Assembly: GCF_019399895.1 (NCBI RefSeq)
Contig: NC_091883.1
Location: forward strand, 114,501 to 178,500
DNA: 64,000 nt
Source: Cardiocondyla obscurior
Taxonomy: Eukaryota > Arthropoda > Insecta > Hymenoptera > Formicidae
Direction: 5' to 3'
A model generated the notes under the pieces. That model did no database searches. It was given only the letters and a program-made list of their open reading frames with translations, and had not been told where the DNA came from. The translations under genes and the position numbers were made by a program. This document shows positions 1-8,969 of this stretch, piece after piece. The stretch's first letter is position 1. Every line of letters starts with the position of its first letter.

Positions 1-121
1 GACAAATAATACACTAGCCTAAAAATGAATGAAAGCAAAAGAACAAATAATATAATAGTCTAAGAATGAATGAAAGCAAAAGAACAAAGAATATAATAGT
101 CTAGAAATGAATTGAACAAAA
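1..121. repeat. 41-bp AT-rich tandem repeat, about 3 copies
   Basis: Three head-to-tail imperfect copies of a 41-bp unit rich in GAACAAA and ATGAATGAAAG. The array starts at the window edge and may extend further left. No coding potential is supported. Confidence 0.8.
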
Positions 122-220
122 GCAAACATCCGCCGGGAGTTGGATTTAATGTGGAAGCTAGTTCGGGTCGCTTTGGGACGTATCCTACGTAACAAGTCCG
201 CGGTCATGGGATGGCCGCCC

Positions 221-421
221 GGGCCGTATCGGTCGTACAGGCTCCGCGGTCGCGAGTCGGCAGCGCGGATTACAAGCTAGGCCGTTCGGGCCGTATCGGT
301 TGTACAGGCTCCGCGGTCGCGAGTCGGCAGCGCGGATTACAAGCTAGGCCATTCGGGCCGTATCGGTCGTACAGGCTCCGCGGTCGCGAGTCGGCGGTGC
401 CGCAACGTAATCTGCCTACGA
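221..421. repeat. 67-bp tandem repeat, about 3 copies, within LTR
   Basis: The phrase GGGCCGTATCGGT recurs at 221, 288 and 355, giving an exact 67-bp period. The matching array in the inverted copy of this LTR is near 16644-16800, with 67-68-bp spacing. Confidence 0.85.
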
Positions 422-454
422 GGCTGAATGCTAGGACCGTGTCGGTGAGAGAGA

Positions 455-800
455 GAGCCGGGAGCGCCCGGTCGAGGGAAGGCTCGGGAGCGCCCGAGTC
501 TCGGAGATGTCGGTGTCGAGGACGGCCGGGAGCGCCCGGTCGAAGGAAGGCTCGGGAGCGCCCGAGTCTCAGAGATGTCGGTGTCGAGGACGGCCGGGAG
601 CGCCCGGACGAAGGAAGGCTCGGGAGCGCCCGAGTCTCGGAGATATCGGTGTCGAGGACGGCCGAGAGCGCCCGGTCGAAGGAAGGCTCGGGAGCGCCCG
701 AGTCTCGGAGATGTCGGTGTCGAGGATGGCCGGGAGCGCCCGGTCGAAGGAAGGCTCGGGAGCGTCCGAGTCGTGTAGAGCGAATTCGGTTTCGAAGGCC
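455..800. repeat. 68-bp GC-rich tandem repeat, 5 copies, within LTR
   Basis: The phrase GGCTCGGGAGCG recurs at 481, 549, 617, 685 and 753, an exact 68-bp period. Each unit carries a small inverted motif, CGGGAGCGCCCG. The matching array in the other LTR copy, at 16286-16490, has a 65-bp period. Confidence 0.9.
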
Positions 801-1204
801 GGGTGAGCCCGGTCGAGGAAAACTTGGGAGCGCCCAAGTCCTGGAGGATCGGATGCTGGGGTGCTCCCCAGCGCGGAAAAGGTGCCTCGTCTGTTCTCGA
901 AGCGGCTTATATACCCGTGGGCCCGGGGGACACCCCACTCCCGAGCGGTCTGTGGCGGCGCTCGGTATGGGCGGTTGGACGGCCCGTGTTACCCGCTACG
1001 GTCATCCGCGCTACGCGCTGCGGGCGGCTGGTCGGCCCGCGTGTAAATTAAATTATGGCCGGGGCCGCGCGACGTTTTGGGCGAACGGTGGTGGTCGCGG
1101 CGCGGGGTCTGAAGGTGTCTTCGTGGCCACAGGCCACAACATCTCGAATGCTACATTTCTATTGGCGTAACCGATGGAAACATTCCGAAAACGTCCGAAT
1201 CGCG

Positions 1205-1400
1205 AATAAGCACGGTCTTAAGATCACCTTTGTCAAGACGGTCTTATATCAAATAAGACCGTCTTAAGCGACGCCGTCTTCGTCAAGACCACCTTATTTC
1301 ACGACTATGAATACATGTGATCTTAAGACGGTCTTATTCGAATAAGACGGTCTTGATTAAAACCGTCTTAAGCAATTGCTTGAGACTCGACTATGAATAC
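1205..1400. repeat. Cluster of palindromic AAGACGGTCTT motifs
   Basis: The self-complementary core AAGACSGTCTT appears repeatedly in both orientations, separated by 10-40 bases. Two flanking segments share CGACTATGAATAC. It resembles a small non-autonomous palindromic element or a decayed satellite. No ORF was found and no superfamily is assigned. Confidence 0.6.
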
Positions 1401-1559
1401 GGGCCTTAATGCATGAAATAAAAAGATATACGCCGGTTTAAAAAAAAAAGTCTTAATCTCATAATTATTGTCTAATATATACAAACGCAGAGATTTAACT
1501 TATAATGTATAAAATAATAATTATAGATTTAAATTTATATTATATAAGGCTTATCAAAC

Positions 1560-3069
1560 ATTAAAAAATTTTTATATATTAATGCTTCTGCTTGTGATAA
1601 ATTTGGCGAGTATACAATATTCTTTAGAAGAATTAGTAGCAAGTAACGCTTGTACTGGCCATGGAAAGGTTTTATATAAGAGTCTCTTATGTAGAAGGAA
1701 TAATTTTTTTGTTTCTCGAAACGAGGGCAGCTCCAAACTATATGGTCCGGAGTCTCTTCGATTCTACAGGGTGGACAGTTGGGGGAGTCAATAATACGGA
1801 ATCTAAAGAGACTTTCAGCCGGGGAGGGGTGTCCAGATCTAAGTCGACATATTGAGACTATGCTTTTTCTATTTAAATCGAGGTCTAAAAACTAGAGTCG
1901 GCAAAATCAGTCAAAATAATTTACAAAATATGTACGACCTTTGCTCCTTCCGGAGATTTGTAGCGCATCTAGAGACTCCACAATCAGATTCTCCTTCCAG
2001 AGTAAACGGTAGTTTGTGAGGAAAAAGCTTAGTACAGTATTCCTGCCCGAATATATAGCCTCTTTAGCTAATAAATTCATTTTTTTGATCTCTTTTATTC
2101 CTATGTGCGCGAGGATCCAAATCAATGCGATGTCGAAGCCTAAATTGCTAAGATAAAATAATTCGTCTTTCAGTCTGAAAGTGTGAGGATTGTTATTACC
2201 AAAAAAAATCTTAATTAGCGAGAGACGTGAGAACAAAACGAGAGTCCGTAAATTTTTGCAGAGATATAACCCGAGAGTCGTAAAACGTCGAGAGCCTCTA
2301 GAATAGCCAGAGCTTCTACAAAGGAGGTGGCAAGAAAATGTGGAGCTTTGGTTTGTCTTGTATGCAAAGAATCCCAAGAAGTAACGGTTATGGTGGTGTG
2401 TTAAGTATTAAATTTTTTTAATCCGTCCGTGAAAAGATAAAGGGTTTTTGGATCCTGGTTCTCAAAAATTGAGTTGGATTTATTGTTTGGCTTTTTTGGG
2501 TTTTTTAGAGAAAAGCCAGTAATGAGGTCGATATTGGGGGAAAAAGAGAAAAGGTTATATTAAAACGAGTAATTGAATGGTCTGTCTTCGGTTTTAAGGC
2601 AAGGAATAAAATCTTGAATTCTTTTAAATAAACGGATTAAGGGAGGATTAACCTTGAATATATAAGATTGACAAGTATCGTCTAGATTGGATATATTGTA
2701 TTTAATAATAATGTGTTGAGAGGGTGGTTGTCAAGGGCGGCAACTCTTGTTAGATAGTTCTTTCCAAGGAACTCATACCTTTTTTCGAGGAGTAGATCCT
2801 TGGCTTCAGCCAGAATTATATTTGTGGGGGAGGATTTACGCAACCCTAAACAAATTCTAAGGGACTCGTATTGTATACTCCGAAGTTTGCCATTTAACGC
2901 TTTGCTAAGGCCGTGAAAAAGAAAACCGCCGTACTCAAGCCTTGATCTGATCAAGATTCAGTATATTTTCAGCAATAGAGTAGAATCCGCGCCCCACTAA
3001 GTGCGCTTGAGCTATCAATATTTTTTGTAAATTTTGACAGGCAAAGCTAATGGTTAATATAATAATCCT
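1560..3069 (-). pseudogene. LINE ORF2 relic, 3' part (post-RT, RNase H, Zn finger)
   Basis: In minus-strand order I see a post-RT segment (2954-2682) beginning SRLEYGGFLFHG and continuing IQYESLRICLG, a usual landmark of I/R1-type LINEs. Next comes an RNase H region containing FTDG near 2400 and ILAHIGI near 2100. Last is a Cys-rich C-terminus with CPPCRIEETPDHIVWSC near 1770. Several stops and frameshifts break it. RNase H downstream of RT points to the I/R1/LOA side of non-LTR retrotransposons. It is the 3' end of the same copy as 5108-5549 and 7483-8230. A poly(A) tail was not recognised. Confidence 0.75.
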
Positions 3070-3276
3070 TGTTATATCCCAAACCCCTAACAACAAAAGG
3101 CTCGAGAATAACGATGAAGTTTCGCACGCGCGACAAAATCAGCAAGATCGGCAGAATAGCACTGATTGCGGTAACCCGGCATTTCCGGCCGAGACGCGAC
3201 GCTTCTCAAACCTTCGCGGTTGCTACCCGCGAATTACTGAGTGCTAAGAATTTTGACTTAGCAACAGCAAGGTATA

Positions 3277-3499
3277 CAGTACTGAACAAAATAAATCATA
3301 CACTTTTCTAGAAATTTACTTTGCCAATTTAATTATTTTTTTATCAACCAAACAGATTAGTATATACAATAAAATGAAAGAATTTTAAAGTGTTTTAAAG
3401 AAGCAAGTCTAAAATAATAGAATTTATACTTAATTTTTTAGAAATATATGATTTACTCAATATAGTTACGTTTTATCTTGGACAAAATAAATCATACAC
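3277..3499. repeat. Left terminal inverted repeat of Tc1 element
   Basis: Aligns by eye in reverse complement with 4681-4902, including the shared stretch AAAGAAGCAAGTCTAAAATA. A few substitutions separate the arms. Confidence 0.85.
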
Positions 3500-3622
3500 A
3501 ATACATAGTATACTTTTAAGAACAGCCAATGTTTACATTCGTTATTCTGCTTATACTATATTGTTTATATTCTCTTTCTGTACGTATTTGTTGATTTAGT
3601 TGTAGCTTGACAAGCAAGAACA

Positions 3623-4632
3623 ATGGCAAGAAAACAAATTTTTCTTAATATCCGAAATTTGGTCATTCGTGACCGACAGAGTGGAGTATCGTTCCGAAAA
3701 ATAGCTAATACGTATTTAATCTCTGTTGGAGCAGTGCAACATATATGCAAAAAATACAAAACACACGGTATTATTGCTAACTTTAGTGGTAAGGGTCGAA
3801 AAAAGGCTACAACTTCTTATGATGATAGAAGAATCGTTCGAATAATTAAAAAAAATCCGAAGCTATCGTCACGAAATATTGTAGAGATGATGAATTTAAC
3901 AGTTAGCAGTCGAACTGTGCGTCGCAGACTTAAAGAATCTGGTTTAAAAAACGCATTTGCAGTAAAACGTCCTTTTATTAATAAGAAAAATATAAAAAAG
4001 CGACTTGAGTTTGCAAAGAAATATATAGGAATGTCTCTAGACTTTTGGAAAAAAGTGTTATGGACTGACGAAAGTAAGTTCGAGTTATTTGGAAAAAAAC
4101 GACGATCTAGAGTGTGGCGGAAACAAGGTGAATCTCTCAAAGAAGCAAATATTCAGGAGACTGTAAAACATGGAGGAGGTAGCATTATGGTGTGAGGATG
4201 TTTTGCATGGTCCGGTGTCGGTAAATTGGCCCAATTTGAAGGCATATGACAGCTAATGGATATATTAATGTATTATGCGAGAACTTAGAGGAATCTTTTT
4301 TAAAATTGGGTTTAGAAAACAACTTTATCTTTCAACAAGATAATGACCCTAAGCATAAAGCTAGGAAATCTATCGCATTTTTCAAGTCGGCTAAGATAAA
4401 ACTGCTTGAATGGCCAGCCCAATCACCTGATTTAAACCCAATTGAAAATTTGTGGGCATATTTGGATACGAACGTAGAGAAAACAAACGTTACAAATATA
4501 AAAACGTATTATGCAGCCCTTCAAAAAGCTTGGAACAAGATAGATAAGAAATATTTAGAAAACCTCGTTGAAAGTATGCCTCGCTGACTGGAAGCTGTAT
4601 TAAAAGCTAAAGGCGGATATACAAAATATTAA
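3623..4632 (+). pseudogene. Tc1 (DD34E) transposase, broken
   Basis: The N-terminal paired helix-turn-helix region (MARKQIFLN, then FRKIANTYLISVGAVQ) leads into the DDE catalytic core. The residues are D in WTDESKF, D in QQDNDPKH and E in LNPIENLW, with 34 residues between the second D and E, which is the Tc1 spacing. It is disabled by a TGA at 4193-4195, where the family usually has Trp, by a frameshift near 4240, and by a TGA at 4585-4587. The predicted length of about 335 residues fits Tc1 transposases. It no longer encodes a working enzyme. Confidence 0.9.
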
Positions 4633-4680
4633 GTAAAATATAAAGTAATTTAATTTGTTTGTATAACATTATTTATGAAA

Positions 4681-4902
4681 CGTATGATTTATTTTGTCTA
4701 AGATATAATTTAACTAAACTGAATAAAACATTTATTTCCACAAAATTAAGCACAAATTCTATTATTTTAGACTTGCTTCTTTAAAACACTTTAAAATCCT
4801 TTCATTTTACTGTATGTACAAGTTTATTTAGTTGATAAGAAAATTAATAGATTGGCAAAATAAGTTTCTAGAAAGGTGTATGATTTATTTTGTCCAGTAC
4901 TG
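4681..4902. repeat. Right terminal inverted repeat of Tc1 element
   Basis: Inverted partner of 3277-3499, ending CAGTACTG next to the TA target at 4903-4904. Confidence 0.85.
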
Positions 4903-5107
4903 TATTAACGGGTAACCGCGGCTCAAAGAGGCATTCGCTATTGTAACCGCGTGAAGCTAATTGTTGTCAAAAAGGGAACCAGTTAAGGAAATAAACGAAG
5001 TACATCAATTAAAGTTTGTCTTTATTGAAGAGATCTTCTCTGCGCTATTGCAAATTATCCGGAGAACGGACCCCACGGCACCCTTGCGGTGTAACAACAA
5101 TAATCCT

Positions 5108-5549
5108 ATTTGAGGTTGGAGGAGAGATTCATTCCCAAAAAGCATATAGATTGGCATAATGGAATTATAACACATTTTAATTTTAAACTTGGGTACTTTA
5201 TGCAACCCGGAAATTGTTTGAAAATACAAATTTTTGATTTTTCGTGGGCAAGAGTGAAACCTAAATTTGCCAAAATGCATGAAGCTTCTAGTAGAGTCTC
5301 TTCCAATCTCTGAGTTCCATTATGAAGGTCATGTCCTACGTAGGCGATCGCTACATCGTCCATATATTATAGCAAACTTATTAGTAGTATATTTAGAAAG
5401 TATATTTAGAGAGTTTAGCTCGTCGGTGTAACAAGCGTATAAGATCGGACTTAAAATTCTACCCTGAGGTTGTCCTCGGTATTCCCAACAAATTTCGTCA
5501 ATATCTCCGAAGCGACAATGCACCCAACGCTCGGCTAACAAGTTATATA
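5108..5549 (-). pseudogene. LINE ORF2 relic, central RT part
   Basis: On the minus strand the RT signature RGQPQGRILSPILYACY is followed, in a shifted frame, by the catalytic MDDVAIAYVGHD and then LGFTLAHEKSKICIF. These are RT motifs 4-6 of a non-LTR element. A frameshift lies between the two blocks. It joins the downstream part beyond the solo LTR at 3070-5099, and the upstream part beyond the mariner insertion. Confidence 0.8.
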
Positions 5550-5689
5550 CAGGGTGTCCCATACCTCATGACCCACCCGGGAGACACAGGTAGTTCTAAT
5601 TATTTTGAACAAGAAAGTCCTATACCGTTTTTTTTAATTTGGGCGTTTATTTGCGAGAAATCCACGTTTTAAATTTATTATATTCGACC

Positions 5690-6000
5690 GAGAGCGAGAC
5701 GATGTGACAACGCGCGAGCGAGCGGTGCGGCGATACACGAGGCGTGGTTAAAGACATTACGCGAGCGAGACGATGCGATGACGCGCGAGTAACACGATGC
5801 AACGACGTGCGACCGAGACGATGCGACGACGCGCGAGTGACACGATGCGACCGAGACGATGCGACGACGCGCGAGTGACACGATGCGACCGAAACGATAC
5901 GACGACGTGCGTCCGAGACGATGCGACAACGCGCGAGTGACACGATGCGACGACGTGCGAGCGATGTAATACAACGACGCGCGAACGAATTCAAGTATAA
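5690..6000. repeat. Degenerate ~20-40 bp minisatellite (GAGACGATGCGACGACGCGCG)
   Basis: Many imperfect repeats built from ACGATGCGACC, GAGACGATGCGACG and CGCGCGAGTGAC lie within the 3' part of the mariner-like element. A shorter related stretch lies in the sister fragment near 13880-13960. Open frames across it on the minus strand are repeat artefacts. Confidence 0.75.
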
Positions 6001-6117
6001 TTTTCGCGGCACAATTAGTCTACCGTTTCCACACCATCTTGTGCGGTGAGGTAGGTAGATCGGTGCGTTTTTTTTAAAGTGGTGTCCCCAGGAGGCCTAA
6101 TCCACTTGGCGACAAGC

Positions 6118-7334
6118 TCAACGTAACAATTGCTCGAAGTGCCGTCCTTGTGCTTGTAGGCAAAGTTCGGCCCTTCGAACAATTTGTCGTGTTGCTCTTT
6201 CCGCCATATCAGGCGTGATTGTATTAAAGGCCGCTATAATTTCATCGCGAACCTCTTCTACTGTGTGATCACGCATGTGCTCAACTGAAGCTTTAATATG
6301 GCCCCATACAAAGTAGTCCAGCACATTCAAATCCGGGGAACGTGCTGGCCAGGCGATGGGGCCACCGCGACCCATCCATCGATCCGCGAAATTGTCATTT
6401 GAAACAGCCCGCGCGCGATACGAAAAATGTGCTGGGGCACCATCCTGTTGATAAATTAGTTCCTGCCTTATTCGAAGCGGAACATCTTTTAATAAGGCAG
6501 GAAGCTGATTTAATAAAAAATTTGCGTAGCCTTTCCCATCGAGTCGCGGTGGTAAAAAATAAGGTCCGATCTGAAAATAATTAAACAATATTACGCATTT
6601 GTCATTATTTTTATTCGACAAGTTTTTATGAAAAAGAAATATTTACCACTTTGTTTCCGATTATTCCGGCCCATACGTGCAGACTCCAACAATATTGAAA
6701 CGCACACTGTCTAACACTGTGCGGATTGTCGTGTGCCCAAACAACATAATTTTTCGAGTTAAATACCCCGTTAGGGATAAAAAGCGCCTCGTCCGTCCAA
6801 AGAATTTTGTCCGGAAATCCGGGGTTTCGCCGACACTGTGTCAGGAAGCCTACAAGTATAAATAATTTTTTTAGAAAGAACGCGTTTTAATTTGTTAGAA
6901 AAATAGAAAAAAGGAATACCTTGGCAAAAATAAATGCGCTGCATTGCATCCCGTGGGAGAAGATGTTGCACCCGCTGGTAATGAAACGGGTGCAACCCTT
7001 CTTCCCAAATAATACGATGTACCAATGACTTTGATACACCGAGATTTCGAGAAACACGCCGCACGCTGTTGCCCGGATCTTTTTCAAAGGCACGTAGAAC
7101 GTCTTTTTCGACGCGGACGTCCCGGCGTGCCGGATATTCGTATGTTCGAGGCCGCACATCTATGCACCCAGTTTCTCGCGCACGTCGCACACACCGCGAA
7201 ATTGTTTTTGCCGTGGGATGGACACGGTGCGGATATTTATCTCGATAAATTTGTACTGCGGCACGCGCGCTTTCGTGAGCCAAACCGTAACATATGATCA
7301 TGTCCGTATACTCGATTGCCGTGAATTTCATCAT
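6118..7334 (-). CDS. Intact DD41D mariner-superfamily transposase, three exons
   Basis: Exon 1 is 7334-6920, exon 2 is 6849-6647 and exon 3 is 6570-6118. The introns are 70 and 76 nt with GT...AG ends and compatible phases (1 then 0), giving about 356 residues with no stop. The start is ATG at 7334, which gives a helix-turn-helix N-terminus resembling DUF4817. The catalytic Asp residues are in LWTDEALF, IYQQDGAPAH and DLNVLDYF, with 41 residues between the second and third, the spacing called DD41D (rosa-like). It should cut and paste the element by a DDD mechanism. The coding region looks intact although the element seems to lack one terminal repeat. Exon joins are inferred from sequence alone. 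Confidence 0.82.
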
Positions 7335-7482
7335 TTTCTGTACTGTGATAATCTACCACTCACGCAGTAAGATTCACGAAGAATGGTTATCTTCTCGCCG
7401 ACGTACGAAAAGATCGAGTTAAAACATTTGAAAATCGGAACATCATCGGTCTCTCTTTCCAAAGCATCGACGACGTTCCAAT

Positions 7483-8230
7483 AAACGAAAAGGTGCAGGG
7501 GAGAATGCCCATTCGCTTAAGTTTAGTTATAAGTACGTCCTCGAAGACATTATCGATGGCGGATTTAATATCTAAAAAAACTGCGGGTATTGCACAATCT
7601 GATTTGGAAGCTCGTATGATTACCGCATACAGAATAGAGAGATTGTCAATGCAGGATCTGTTTTTTCTAAATCCGAATTGAGTACAAACAAATTTTTTAT
7701 AATGTTCAAGCCACCATCATAATCGATTACAAACCATACACTCCATGATTTTACATACACATGAGGCGGGAGAAATTGGTGAGCTTATCAGAGGTAGTTT
7801 TAAGGACGAAAAACATGATGTAGTCTATCTATTCTGTGATCAGTGTCTTACTCACAAAAAGTTCGTTAAAAATATTAAGTAAAAAGTGTGGCCCTTCGAG
7901 GGGAAGTTTATTATTTATTTCTTGGGTTGAGTCTACTTTTAAAGCCTTTAATAGTTTTTCAAACAGCTCTATGTTCGCTGTTATTTCTAAGTTCCTCACA
8001 GAATTAAAAAAATTTTTCTTTTTAATTTTACGCAATCTTAGTCTACATTTGGCTTCCGCAATTTTAAATCTAATAAAGTCCTCGCAGATGAAAAGTTTTA
8101 TATTTAAAGAGAGCGTTTTCTTTAAGTCGAATGAGTTTTACACATTCTTTGTCCCACCATATTGTCATATTATGTTAATAACTTTAAGTGACTTAAGCAC
8201 AATCTATTGACGATAAAGCGAAAAGAACTT
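7483..8230 (-). pseudogene. LINE ORF2 relic, 5' part of RT
   Basis: Minus-strand fragments read IWWDKECVKLI near 8150, a pre-RT landmark, and GFRKNRSCIDNLSI then PAVFLDIKSAIDNVF near 7680-7550, which are RT motifs. Frameshifts and stops are frequent. The endonuclease domain is absent, so the LINE copy is 5'-truncated near 8230. It continues at 5549 across the mariner insertion. Confidence 0.75.
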
Positions 8231-8716
8231 TTAATTGGACGATGATGACAATAATAACGACGTTTCTAATCTTATTTTATTTCTAAAAGAAAAGTTTGCA
8301 TTGCGAAATCTCCATTCGTAGAATACGTAGCAAAAAAATAAAAACACTTTACTAATATAAATTAACCTTAAGCTACAAAATGAATCAAGTTACAAGGCGA
8401 TCGGTTCAGCCATTATTGTAATCCGAAATATGCATTTTTCAAGTGACGTCTCGTGTAAGAGAGATCGGTAGTACGCTGCATCTACTTGGTTCGAGGCACT
8501 ACCGTGTTTCTTGATTGGTAGGATGATGCACCTCTACTTGGCGCAAGATACTACCGTGCCTCTTGATGTAATATGTTTTTATTTTTATCTTGTGTCGGGA
8601 GATTAAAATTGTTACAATTGAACAAGTATAATTTGAAAATTACTGAAAGTCCTTTTTTCCAATTATTTAAATTTTTTAATATATATAGTTAATTAGTTAA
8701 TAAATTATTTTTGCAG
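8231..8716. other. Non-coding stretch before first visible receptor exon
   Basis: AT-rich. Two imperfect copies of a roughly 60-bp unit around ACTACCGTG lie at about 8455-8575. The last bases form a pyrimidine-rich tract ending TTTTTGCAG at 8716, the splice acceptor of the next exon. No upstream receptor exon was found here. Confidence 0.6.
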
Positions 8717-8969
8717 GCCGTCACGTCAAACTTGTGTGCAACGCTGCTGTTGATAATGATACTGGTGAAGCTGGGCAGCTTCATGTTCTACCGTGATATG
8801 ATAATGGACTTAATTCACTTCGCCGAGAAAAATTTCTGGACCGCCACTTATGACGAAACAGGCGCTCAAATTCTCGAGAGATACGACAAATTAGGAATGA
8901 CAATGATCTACACTTTTACATTCATCGTTTACGTCGCTACCTTCAATTATATCTTTGCACCTTTCTTTG
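8717..8969 (+). CDS. Odorant receptor exon (TM2-TM3 region)
   Basis: Acceptor TTTTTGCAG at 8708-8716, phase 0. It encodes AVTSNLCATLLLIMILVKL and a second hydrophobic stretch MIYTFTFIVYVATFNYIF. The donor is G|GTATAG at 8970, phase 1. Confidence 0.88.

Larger units (their letters stand above)
190..1138 (-). mobile_element. Truncated LTR, same family as the solo LTR at 15915-17254
   Basis: Read on the minus strand it starts TGTGGCC at 1138. It follows the same order as the solo LTR at 15915-17254: a GC-rich head, a TATA box (plus-strand TATATA near 910), an array of 68-bp repeats, then an array of 67-bp repeats. The last quarter of the other copy, which carries the poly(A) signal, is missing, so this copy is truncated near 190. 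The open frames across it on both strands are by-products of GC-rich repeats. Confidence 0.7.
3277..4902 (+). mobile_element. Tc1-family DNA transposon with long inverted repeats
   Basis: A 1626-bp element bounded by TA on each side (3275-3276 and 4903-4904) with ends CAGTACTGRACAAAATAAAT. The inverted repeats run about 222 bp. A related inner copy of GACAAAATAAATCATAC marks the inner boundary at 3481 and 4681. It contains one transposase gene, broken. The insertion postdates the solo LTR around it. Confidence 0.92.
3070..5099 (+). mobile_element. Solo gypsy-type LTR, interrupted by a Tc1 element
   Basis: It starts TGTTATATCC at 3070 and ends GGTGTAACA(ACA) at 5096-5099. It matches the relic LTR at 51718-52121, including the phrase CGGCCGGAAATGCCGGGTTA and the end GGAGAACGGACCCCAC. 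The LINE frame resumes on both sides. The repeat ATAATCCT flanks it (3062-3069 and 5100-5107), longer than the usual 4-bp gypsy duplication, so the exact right end is uncertain. The Tc1 element at 3277-4902 splits it. Confidence 0.7.
5550..7482 (-). mobile_element. DD41D mariner-like element, family 1
   Basis: The left end is CAGGGTGTCCCATACC directly after a TA (5548-5549). It was inserted into the LINE RT, whose reading resumes just after 7482. A matching terminal repeat is not visible at the right end, so this copy probably lost its 5' terminus. Two further fragments of the same end lie at 13870-14171 and 51225-51354. It carries an apparently intact spliced transposase and a degenerate minisatellite in its 3' untranslated region. 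Confidence 0.75.

Noticed and set aside
211..1170. Long GC-rich open frames on both strands
   Set aside because: They track the 67- and 68-bp repeats, occur in several frames at once, and fall within an LTR. No domain is visible.
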